Origin: an uncultured Bacilli bacterium
GTDB lineage: Bacteria; Bacillota_I; Bacilli_A; RF39; UBA660
Reading direction: 5' to 3'
NCBI GenBank assembly: GCA_910585915.1
Contig: CAJUGF010000013.1
Coordinates: 15,444 to 33,459 of the forward strand
Length of the DNA: 18,016 bases
Position numbers and translations under genes: made by a program. Shown piece by piece: positions 6,173-12,560 of this stretch. Each line of letters begins with the position of its first letter. Positions within the stretch are counted from its first letter, which is position 1. The notes beneath the pieces were generated by a model. It was not told the origin of the DNA. It saw only the letters and a list, made by a program, of their open reading frames with translations, and did not search any database.

Positions 6173-7064
6173 GTCTCTTCAAGTTATTCGAGATATTTAT
6201 AAACCTTATCGTTATACAATAAAGGGTAAAGTAAGTATTTTGGAAACTACAAGTGGAACCATTGTAGTCAAGGAGTCTGAACGAGATTTACAAGAAGTTT
6301 ACCGTTATTTGAATAGTCGTAATTTTACATTATTTCCTAAATTAATTGATGATTCAAGAGTAGGGATTCATGTCTTTCCCTTTATCGTTGATACTAAGAT
6401 ACCATCTGAACAAAAAGCTCAGGATATGATGGATATTATTGCTTCTTTACATCTTAAAACAACCTACTATAAAACAGTAAGTCAAGATACTTATCAAGAA
6501 ATCTATGAGATGGTAGAATCCAATATTGTCTATTTACAGCAGTATTATGAAGGATGGTTTGATCTTTACTTTCAAGAAGTTTATCATGCTCCAAGTCATT
6601 ATTTTTTTATGCGAAATGTTTCTAAAATTTTAGCTAGTTTATCGTTTGCTAAACAAGAACTAGATGATTGGTTTTCAATTGTTCGAGATAGTGAGAAGCA
6701 AAGAGTTTGCTTTATTCATAACAATTTATCCTTAGATCACTATTTAAAAGGAGAAGACCAAGATTATTTTATTAGTTGGGATCAGAGTAAAATTGATAGT
6801 CCTGTGTTGGATTTGTTAGGGTTTTATCAAAAAGAATATTTTGATTTGGATTTTCAATCATTGTTTACACGGTATCAGGAAAAGTTTCCATGGAATGAAG
6901 GAGAAAAAAAGCTATTTTTTGTTTTAATTTCATTGCCAAAAAAAGTGACATTCACTGATTCAGAGTTTGAAAATTGCCGAATGCTTCGTGAATGTTTGGA
7001 TTATCTTTATAAAACAGAATCGTTAGTAAGGCCATATTATGCGATAGAGCAGAAACAGGAGTAA
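6165..7064 (+). CDS. ysxE: YsxE-like spore coat protein of the CotS/aminoglycoside-phosphotransferase-like fold
   Basis: 299 residues, soluble. It starts within the last codons of the spoVID-like gene (ATGAATAG), implying coupled translation. The architecture is kinase-like: VVKESE (34-39) with a lysine at the beta3 position, then an alpha-rich lobe. The catalytic-loop equivalent is HNNLSLDHYL at 185-194 and the metal-loop equivalent ISWDQSKIDSPVLDLLG at 203-219. In active APH-fold kinases the loop reads HGD; here Asp is replaced by Asn187, so phosphotransfer may be lost and the role may be structural. B. subtilis YsxE is a spore coat protein encoded beside spoVID. Family assignment rests on fold motifs plus synteny. 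Confidence 0.75.
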   Translation: MNRSLQVIRDIYKPYRYTIKGKVSILETTSGTIVVKESERDLQEVYRYLNSRNFTLFPKLIDDSRVGIHVFPFIVDTKIPSEQKAQDMMDIIASLHLKTTYYKTVSQDTYQEIYEMVESNIVYLQQYYEGWFDLYFQEVYHAPSHYFFMRNVSKILASLSFAKQELDDWFSIVRDSEKQRVCFIHNNLSLDHYLKGEDQDYFISWDQSKIDSPVLDLLGFYQKEYFDLDFQSLFTRYQEKFPWNEGEKKLFFVLISLPKKVTFTDSEFENCRMLRECLDYLYKTESLVRPYYAIEQKQE

Positions 7065-7229
7065 AACAATTTCAATTAACAAAATAAAAATGTTAAAGCG
7101 AAAGGGTAATATTAGTGTGATTAATACTTGATAAAATATTAAGCAGCTTAGTATTAATATAGCAATAACAGAAAAAAAATTATTTGGTCCTTTTCTGGGA
7201 CATGGACAGTTTGGTCGCATTTTAATCAC
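7023..7229 (-). CDS. Small two-TM membrane protein, antisense to the ysxE 3' end
   Basis: 68 residues with MIKMRPNCPCPRKGPNN at the N-terminus, then two hydrophobic segments (about 19-41 and 46-66). It is probably real rather than a shadow because most of it lies in otherwise non-coding DNA, AGGTGAT sits just before the ATG as in other genes here, and a plausible promoter is present on this strand (CTGAAA at 7266-7261, 18 bp, TATACT at 7242-7237). Its last 42 nt overlap the end of the ysxE-like gene. I do not recognise a family. The CPC motif could bind metal or form a disulfide. Its convergent layout means its mRNA is antisense to the operon tail. Confidence 0.5.
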   Translation of the reverse strand: MIKMRPNCPCPRKGPNNFFSVIAILILSCLIFYQVLITLILPFRFNIFILLIEIVLLLFLLYRIIWPY

Positions 7230-7267
7230 CTATTTTAGTATATGGTTTAAAATTTTATTGTTTCAGG

Positions 7268-7294
7268 AAGAATGCCCAGTGCATTCTTTTCTTT
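7268..7294 (+). terminator. Terminator downstream of the spoVID-ysxE operon
   Basis: A perfect 8-bp stem AAGAATGC/GCATTCTT with loop CCAGT, then TTCTTT. It lies about 200 nt after the ysxE stop, so the operon transcript would run through the antisense small ORF before stopping. Confidence 0.8.
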
Positions 7295-7296
7295 GA

Positions 7297-7325
7297 TTGA
7301 AAAATTATACAAATTCTTTTATAAT
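7297..7325 (+). promoter_or_regulatory. Promoter of the pilin-like gene pair
   Basis: TTGAAA (7297-7302), a 17-bp spacer and a consensus TATAAT (7320-7325), 17 nt before the first ATG. It starts immediately after the upstream terminator. Confidence 0.82.
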
Positions 7326-7342
7326 GATCATAGGGTGAAGTT

Positions 7343-7927
7343 ATGCAGAAGAAAAAGGGATTTGTTTTTATTGAAACCATTGTGGTAATGGCTGTATTGT
7401 TATCTTCTTTATTAATTCTTTATGCAACTTTTACTTCACTAGCTATTAGTGAGAAGAGACGACTTATGTATGATGATGTTGCATATCTTTATCGGACTTA
7501 TTATATTAAAAAGTATTTTTCTAGTCAACGTATTGATCGCATTTTAGAAAACTTAGATCCTACTGATTCTTCTAATAATGCAAATTTTTTAATTTCGTTT
7601 GGTTGTGGTAGTCGAGATGTTTTTACTGATTATGTAAAAGAGGGGGCTTTTTGTGAAATTATGAGTCAGAATTTGCATATATCAAATCTTTACTTAACTT
7701 ATTATGATTTATCTGCTTTACAGAATTGTTCGAATCATACTACTGGATTATGTACAACTTATGCAAAAGTAAATCAGGAATTAGCAGATTATTTACGAAC
7801 ACTTGGTGGTAAGGGAATTAGCGGTTATCGTATGATTGTGGAGTATCAAGAAAATGAAAAAGGAAATTATTGTACAACAGAAGAGAAATGTAAGCATCAT
7901 TTTGCTACTATTCGAATAGGTGATTAG
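7343..7927 (+). CDS. Type IV pilin-like (pseudopilin) protein 1
   Basis: 194 residues. The N-terminus KKKGFVFIETIVVMAV is a class III prepilin signal: a basic leader, Gly6 before the cleavage point, Phe7 as the new N-terminus and Glu at +5 (E11), followed by a hydrophobic helix to about residue 33. After removal of the short leader by a prepilin peptidase the protein would assemble into or prime a pilus-like fibre. The globular part has six cysteines, allowing disulfides outside the cell. AGGGTGA precedes the ATG. The gene ends in the Shine-Dalgarno of the next one, so the two are translationally linked. No assembly ATPase, platform protein or prepilin peptidase is in the window. It could belong to a competence/Com-type or surface pilus; the sequence does not say. 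Confidence 0.8.
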   Translation: MQKKKGFVFIETIVVMAVLLSSLLILYATFTSLAISEKRRLMYDDVAYLYRTYYIKKYFSSQRIDRILENLDPTDSSNNANFLISFGCGSRDVFTDYVKEGAFCEIMSQNLHISNLYLTYYDLSALQNCSNHTTGLCTTYAKVNQELADYLRTLGGKGISGYRMIVEYQENEKGNYCTTEEKCKHHFATIRIGD

Positions 7928-7928
7928 A

Positions 7929-8516
7929 ATGAATAAAAAAGGTATAACATTGGTTGAATTTGTAGTCAGTATTGCTTTGGTTTCTATTGTTTTAATTTTT
8001 CTTTTTCAATTAATGCTAGATGTGCAGTATTCTACGAAAAATGGTAATTTTGCTAGTGAGAATCAATTAAATCGGGCAAGCATTATGAAGAATGTTATGG
8101 ATGATTTTTCTAATTTAGGTTTGGTTGGAATGAGAGAAGGAAGTAGTAATAGTAGTTCTTTTAGTTTGATTTTTCGTTTTAAAGATGGGACAGAGAAAAC
8201 ATTACAAGTGCATGAAAAATATGTGATTTATGGAGATGAACGTTTTAGTATGAAGAGTAGTAATCCTAATGCAATTTATCAAGTGCAGTGTATTGTTTAT
8301 CAATATATTAGTCCTGCTACTGCATGCCAAAATGGTAATTGTTCTGATTATTTTTCAATTAGAATTCGGGTTCCTGTGAAGATTTTAAATCAAGAAGAAA
8401 ATGTTATGGATGATTTGGATTTCTTTTATATTGGTAGGGCTTCTGATATTACAGAAAATGCTTTTCCAAAAAAATCTTTTTTAGGATTTAATAGTAATTA
8501 TTGTACTTTAACATAG
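7929..8516 (+). CDS. Type IV pilin-like (pseudopilin) protein 2
   Basis: 195 residues from the ATG at 7929. The GTG at 7920 is part of the AGGTGAT Shine-Dalgarno, so I reject it as the start. MNKKGITLVEFVVSIAL is a textbook prepilin leader: Gly5, then ITLVE with Glu at +5, then a hydrophobic helix to about residue 27. The globular part has four cysteines (QVQC, TAC, GNC, NYC). The shift between the two pilin-like genes is only 1 nt (TAG at 7925-7927, ATG at 7929). Together they look like minor pilin components. The gene ends 9 nt inside the convergent ylbJ-like gene. Confidence 0.8.
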   Translation: MNKKGITLVEFVVSIALVSIVLIFLFQLMLDVQYSTKNGNFASENQLNRASIMKNVMDDFSNLGLVGMREGSSNSSSFSLIFRFKDGTEKTLQVHEKYVIYGDERFSMKSSNPNAIYQVQCIVYQYISPATACQNGNCSDYFSIRIRVPVKILNQEENVMDDLDFFYIGRASDITENAFPKKSFLGFNSNYCTLT

Positions 8517-9416
8517 TATTAATAAAGTGATTGATAGAATGACGTGAAGAAAGCGTCCTTTTAAAAAGGGAAGATAGGAAATATTTGTATCTGCTAAGAT
8601 ACTTTTTATTTGAGTATGAATACTTAAGCCCCCAAAAGAAATAAAGGAAACTGCTAAGATACTTTTGATGGTTTCTGAATGATTTAACAATAAAATTTTA
8701 TTTAATCCTTGTGTTAATTCACAAAAACCACTAATTATGGTGTTGATGAAGGAGTTATTTATTGGTATAAGATTTGCTAATACATAATAAAAAGCAATGG
8801 TTCCAAGTATTAGTAATAAGGTATCTAGTGCTTTTTTGATTGATATGCTTAGAATTGTACTTAAAGGTATATTTTCTTTCATATAAGGGATTTTTTGAAA
8901 TTTAGATTTTTCTTTTGGACGTAGTAGTAAACCAATCAATAGATTGGTGCAATAATGACAAAGCATTATTTTTAGTATGAGGGGGTTATTGTTGCCAAAG
9001 ATTAGAGTCAATATATTTAGGAGAAATAAAGGATTGGAAAAAAAAGTAAAACTTAGTAAATAACTTGCTTCTTCTTCAGTTATTTTTTCTGCTTTGTTTA
9101 AGTCTTTAATGATAAAAGCACTCGATGGTGTGCCAGCTAAGAAGGACATGATTAGAATAAAAATGCCATAGGAACTAGTATGATATATTTTAGTAAATAA
9201 TGATCCTAAATGATTTGCTAATATTTCAGGAAAGTGATATTTGATTAGTAAATCACTTAATATAAACATAGGGAAAAGAGAAGGGAATACTTGAGTTGCC
9301 CATAATTCTGTTGCTGTAATGATATTTTGCTTTACTTCGTGATTATTTTTTAATATTAGTATTAAAAGAATAAGAATGCTTACTAATATGATAATATTTT
9401 TTTTCTCTTTCTTCAT
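8508..9416 (-). CDS. ylbJ: Sporulation integral membrane protein YlbJ
   Basis: 302 residues, shorter than the roughly 400 of Bacillus YlbJ. It is a polytopic inner-membrane protein with about seven to eight hydrophobic segments. Landmarks of the family are ELWATQVFPSLFPMFILSDLL near residues 37-57, SFLAGTPSSAFIIKDL near 91-106 and FTFFSNPLFLLNIL. In Bacillus, ylbJ is a mother-cell (sigma-E) gene needed for normal spore formation; the exact transported or sensed molecule is not established. The gene is divergent from the ylbL-like gene with 41 nt between them. The same two genes are neighbours in Bacillus, which supports both calls. GAGG precedes the ATG on the minus strand. The 3' end overlaps pilin-like gene 2 by 9 nt. 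Confidence 0.85.
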   Translation of the reverse strand: MKKEKKNIIILVSILILLILILKNNHEVKQNIITATELWATQVFPSLFPMFILSDLLIKYHFPEILANHLGSLFTKIYHTSSYGIFILIMSFLAGTPSSAFIIKDLNKAEKITEEEASYLLSFTFFSNPLFLLNILTLIFGNNNPLILKIMLCHYCTNLLIGLLLRPKEKSKFQKIPYMKENIPLSTILSISIKKALDTLLLILGTIAFYYVLANLIPINNSFINTIISGFCELTQGLNKILLLNHSETIKSILAVSFISFGGLSIHTQIKSILADTNISYLPFLKGRFLHVILSITLLILC

Positions 9417-9431
9417 AAATGCCTCTTTTTT

Positions 9432-9440
9432 TGATATAAT
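9432..9440 (+). promoter_or_regulatory. Extended -10 promoter of ylbL
   Basis: TGATATAAT is an extended -10 (TG, one base, TATAAT at 9435-9440). TTCATA (9412-9417) at a 17-bp spacing is a 4/6 -35. The predicted start near 9447 falls at the Shine-Dalgarno, so the leader would be extremely short. Confidence 0.5.
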
Positions 9441-9457
9441 AAATTAGGTGATTATTA

Positions 9458-10465
9458 TTGAATTCATTTATTAAATGTTATGAAAAAGTAAAAAAAATCA
9501 TACGAGAAAATTTTTATTTCTTATTATCTATTATTGCAATTATATTTATTTTTAATTTTGAACTTCCTTATGTTATATATACTCCAGGTGGTTCTATTGA
9601 TTTGAAAGATAGGATTCTTGTTGAAAATGGTTATAAAGCAGAGGGGGCTTTATCCATGGCATATGTATCAATGATGAAAGGCAATATTCCTTTTATGGTA
9701 CTTTCTTTTTTTATTCCAAATTGGGATATTGTGCGTACTCAAGATATTAAGAGTGATAATGAGAGTCTTGATGAAATGATCGAAGCAGATCGAATTAGTA
9801 TGGTACAAGCCCAAGATAATGCTATTATGGCTGCTTATTCTATGGCTCATAAAGATGTTCAAATTAAGGAACAAGTGAATCATATTGTTTATATTGATGA
9901 GAAAGCAAATACTAATTTAAAACTTTTTGATATTTTATTAAAAGTAAATGGGGAAAGTGTTCAAAATTTAAAACAACTTCAAAATATGGTTCAAAGCATG
10001 CAAGCGGGAGATAAAGTTTTGTTTGAAGTAAAACGTGATGATGAAATTATTGATGCTTATGCAACAGTATATGATACAGATGATGGATTAAAGGTGGGGG
10101 TTGCTATGACTTCTACTTATGAGTATGAAACAGATCCCAAAATTCAAATCAATTCTAAAGAAAGTGAGTCTGGTCCTAGTGGGGGACTTATGATGGCTTT
10201 GTCGATTTATAATGCATTAGTAGAGAAGGATATTACGAAAGGAAAAAATATTATTGGGACTGGAACAATAGACGAATTTGGAAATGTAGGAAAAATAGGT
10301 GGAGTCAAATATAAGATTCTTGGAGCAAGTAAAAAAGGAGCAGATATTTTTTTGGTGCCAGAAGAAAATTATGAAGAAGCAATTGAAGTAAAGCAAGAAA
10401 ATGATTTGGATATTCGAGTGATATCTGTTAAAACATTACAAGAAGCGATTGAGGCAATTTCATAA
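9458..10465 (+). CDS. ylbL: YlbL-like membrane PDZ and Lon-type serine protease
   Basis: 335 residues from a TTG start that is preceded by AGGTGAT (9446-9452). Domains in order: one membrane anchor (about 18-38), a region with the VIYTPGG motif (39-45), a PDZ domain (about 140-205) and an S16 Lon-type protease domain (about 215-335). Ser241 in SGPSGG is the nucleophile, and Lys284 in GGVKYKILGA is 43 residues later, the same spacing as the Lon Ser-Lys dyad. Homologues in Bacillus (YlbL) and streptococci (SepM) act outside the membrane, SepM trimming a signal peptide. The substrate here is unknown. It is divergent from ylbJ and followed by its own terminator, so it is monocistronic. Confidence 0.92.
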   Translation: MNSFIKCYEKVKKIIRENFYFLLSIIAIIFIFNFELPYVIYTPGGSIDLKDRILVENGYKAEGALSMAYVSMMKGNIPFMVLSFFIPNWDIVRTQDIKSDNESLDEMIEADRISMVQAQDNAIMAAYSMAHKDVQIKEQVNHIVYIDEKANTNLKLFDILLKVNGESVQNLKQLQNMVQSMQAGDKVLFEVKRDDEIIDAYATVYDTDDGLKVGVAMTSTYEYETDPKIQINSKESESGPSGGLMMALSIYNALVEKDITKGKNIIGTGTIDEFGNVGKIGGVKYKILGASKKGADIFLVPEENYEEAIEVKQENDLDIRVISVKTLQEAIEAIS

Positions 10466-10480
10466 AAAATTGCTTTTTTT
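10454..10480 (+). terminator. Terminator of ylbL
   Basis: Stem GCAATTT (10454-10460)/AAATTGC (10467-10473), then T7. The TAA stop codon of ylbL lies in the loop. Confidence 0.85.
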
Positions 10481-10499
10481 GGTTTCTTTGTGCTACAAT
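10470..10499 (+). promoter_or_regulatory. Promoter of the metallopeptidase-like gene
   Basis: TTGCTT (10470-10475), 18 bp, TACAAT (10494-10499) with the TG of an extended -10 at 10491-10492. The -35 lies inside the 3' arm of the ylbL terminator. Confidence 0.6.
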
Positions 10500-10523
10500 A
10501 TCATCTTGTTGGAGAGATGAATT

Positions 10524-11864
10524 GTGAAAATAACAACTGATGAACTAGATTATTGTAAAAATGCATATCAAGTCATAATGAAGTATCATACTATTTTAAA
10601 CGGATATATTAATTACATGGGCTTGGATTATCAAGGATTTTATCAAAATAAACTTAAAGGTACTCAGTTTTATTTTTATCGACCAGATATAATTTTGAAA
10701 CAGTCTTATGTTACAGAAAATGAAATTACTTTGAGAAAATGTCAAATTACTTTTTTATTAAGGTTTTTAGAAAAATTTCAAATTTATTTATCACAAGAAG
10801 AGGTAGCAACCTTTTTGGAAATGAAAAAAACTGAGAATTCTTCTCTATTTTATAATATTTTGGGGATTGATTTTCTTCGTAACTTTTCTTATCAAACCTT
10901 TTTACAAATTCCACTTTTTCAGGCAATTATGAATCATCAAAAGTTTTATTTAGAACAAGTTTTGCCGAAATCCTTTCCTTTACAAAATGCCCATATTGTG
11001 ATGAAAGAGATTTTTGATGATCTTTATTTTAAAAATATTTTAGAAGAAATTCGAAGGTTTATGAAAGTTAAAGAACTTTTACAAAGGATGCCAGATTTAA
11101 AAAAACCTAAAATTTTATGTTCTTTTTCTTATAATCATAAGAAGGAATCTTGGAGTGAGAAAAAATATAATCAAGCATTACTTCAAAAGGAAAAGGAGGG
11201 ATGGGGATTTTATCATTTGGCTTTGGATCATCAAAAAGTATTTATTCCTGTTTATGCTTCTTTTATTACTTTATTTCATGAAGTTGGTCATTTGTTTTAT
11301 TCCGATGTTTTTGCAAAACTAGCAAAAATAGATGTATCAGTTCCACTAACTTCTGATGGGATATTCTTTTATGGTAGAATGCCGATGTCTGTGGAGATTA
11401 TGACAGAATATGTTGCTTGTAAATCATTAGCTCGTTCTAATTTGACTCAGTGGAATTATGTTTTTAAGGATGTAACGAGACAACAAAGATTTTTTCCTTT
11501 GTTTGAACCTTTTTGGGAAATCTTTGGAAGGCTTATAGCTCCCATGATGATGGAGCAACGAACTTCTATTTTACCAATTCTTTTGGGGCAATCTTATGTT
11601 CAATATTTGTTCTTTTTAGAGCAATTTCAAAATTCGAGTAGTGTCCCTAATGAAGAAGATATTTTATATGTGCATCAATTGGTTGGTGAAATGAAAGATC
11701 ATTTTAAGAATTATCAATGTAATTATGAGAGTATTGTAGAGCAATATATCGATTCTTTGAAACGTCAAGGTAAAAAAGTTCGAGTGTTACGTCCTAGTAT
11801 GGAGCGGTTAAAAGAAGAAGAACAACATATACAATTATTTCAAACACATATGCTTATGCTGTGA
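10524..11864 (+). CDS. Putative zinc metallopeptidase with HEVGH motif
   Basis: 446 residues from a GTG start preceded by GGAGAG. There is no signal peptide and no membrane segment, so it is probably cytoplasmic. The only clear motif is HExxH: TLFHEVGHLFYSD, with His252, Glu253 and His256. E291 or E295 in SVEIMTEYVACK is a candidate third ligand at 35-39 residues downstream, as in gluzincin-type peptidases. The rest is predicted mainly helical, broadly like M3-type oligopeptidases, but it is shorter (446 against about 600) and I cannot place it in a named family. It has its own extended -10 promoter and is followed by a gene with another extended -10 promoter. Confidence 0.65.
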   Translation: MKITTDELDYCKNAYQVIMKYHTILNGYINYMGLDYQGFYQNKLKGTQFYFYRPDIILKQSYVTENEITLRKCQITFLLRFLEKFQIYLSQEEVATFLEMKKTENSSLFYNILGIDFLRNFSYQTFLQIPLFQAIMNHQKFYLEQVLPKSFPLQNAHIVMKEIFDDLYFKNILEEIRRFMKVKELLQRMPDLKKPKILCSFSYNHKKESWSEKKYNQALLQKEKEGWGFYHLALDHQKVFIPVYASFITLFHEVGHLFYSDVFAKLAKIDVSVPLTSDGIFFYGRMPMSVEIMTEYVACKSLARSNLTQWNYVFKDVTRQQRFFPLFEPFWEIFGRLIAPMMMEQRTSILPILLGQSYVQYLFFLEQFQNSSSVPNEEDILYVHQLVGEMKDHFKNYQCNYESIVEQYIDSLKRQGKKVRVLRPSMERLKEEEQHIQLFQTHMLML

Positions 11865-11870
11865 TATAAT
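11862..11870 (+). promoter_or_regulatory. Extended -10 promoter of the 192-residue protein gene
   Basis: TGATATAAT with the -10 TATAAT at 11865-11870, overlapping the end of the metallopeptidase-like gene. No -35 is obvious. The predicted leader is about 15 nt. The motif is the same as that before ylbL. Confidence 0.5.
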
Positions 11871-11891
11871 ATTAGGTAAGTAGGTGATTTT

Positions 11892-12470
11892 ATGAGTATT
11901 TTAATGTGGATTTTGGTGGGTATTCTTTTTGTAGGAATTGTGATTTATGCTATTGTTTCTGTAAATATTGGTGAGAAAAAGGGACAGAATAGTGATGCGA
12001 AAAATGAAATTTGTGAATTAGTAAAAGATGCGATGGGACAAAGTGAAAGCATAGGGCTTTATGGTTATTTTAAAGAACAACATAGTGAACATGGCTTTTC
12101 TTATTCTTCTACTAGTGTTCATATGGAATATTATATTGTAGGGTTTCAGCCAGGTAGCATGTCTTTGTTTCTTTCTTCTATTGATTTTTCTGAAGGTCAT
12201 GTGATTGCTTCTAATTTTGTGGAGTATACAAAAGAGAATTTAGGAAGGGTAACCAAGTTCGGGACTTATTTTTGTTTATATGATAAGAGTGACGAAAAGA
12301 TTTTTGAAGTGTATGTGGATCCTCTTAATACAAAGATGGGTATAGAATGTCCTGTTAATGTGACACAACGTGAAGAATGTGCGCAATTTAAAGAGTTTTT
12401 GAAAGAATTTGCGAATGATATTAATGATGCAAATGATGTACCTCTAAAGTTAAGAAAATGGGGAAAGTAG
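11892..12470 (+). CDS. Unknown protein with one N-terminal membrane segment
   Basis: 192 residues. AGGTGATTTT precedes the ATG. Residues 4-24 are a single hydrophobic segment (starting SILMWILVGILFV), so the protein is probably anchored with a soluble domain on one side. The remainder (about 30-190) has mixed alpha/beta character, contains aromatic-rich YGYF, MEYYIVGF and GTYFCLYD stretches, and has four cysteines. I recognise no catalytic motif or named family. It sits between the metallopeptidase-like gene and parE, each with separate promoters, so position gives no strong hint of its role. Confidence 0.7.
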   Translation: MSILMWILVGILFVGIVIYAIVSVNIGEKKGQNSDAKNEICELVKDAMGQSESIGLYGYFKEQHSEHGFSYSSTSVHMEYYIVGFQPGSMSLFLSSIDFSEGHVIASNFVEYTKENLGRVTKFGTYFCLYDKSDEKIFEVYVDPLNTKMGIECPVNVTQREECAQFKEFLKEFANDINDANDVPLKLRKWGK

Positions 12471-12515
12471 TGATGCTTTTCTCTTTTTATTTTGCATTTA
12501 TTTGACAAATTCTTT

Positions 12516-12544
12516 TTGCGAAAAGATTTATTACATGTTATACT
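12516..12544 (+). promoter_or_regulatory. Candidate promoter of parE
   Basis: TTGCGA (12516-12521), 17 bp, TATACT (12539-12544) with an extended TG at 12536-12537. A consensus TTGACA also occurs at 12502-12507 but lacks a good -10 at 17 bp. The leader before the Shine-Dalgarno would be very short. Confidence 0.5.
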
Positions 12545-12560
12545 TTTTAAGGTGAATGTT

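Noticed and set aside
7920..7928. GTG start for pilin-like protein 2
   Set aside because: The GTG is part of the AGGTGAT Shine-Dalgarno for the ATG at 7929, which gives a standard prepilin leader.
12492..12560. N-terminal extension of parE to position 12492
   Set aside because: The extension contains promoter-like sequence and no family residues. The ATG at 12561 has AAGGTGA and gives the normal ParE N-terminus.
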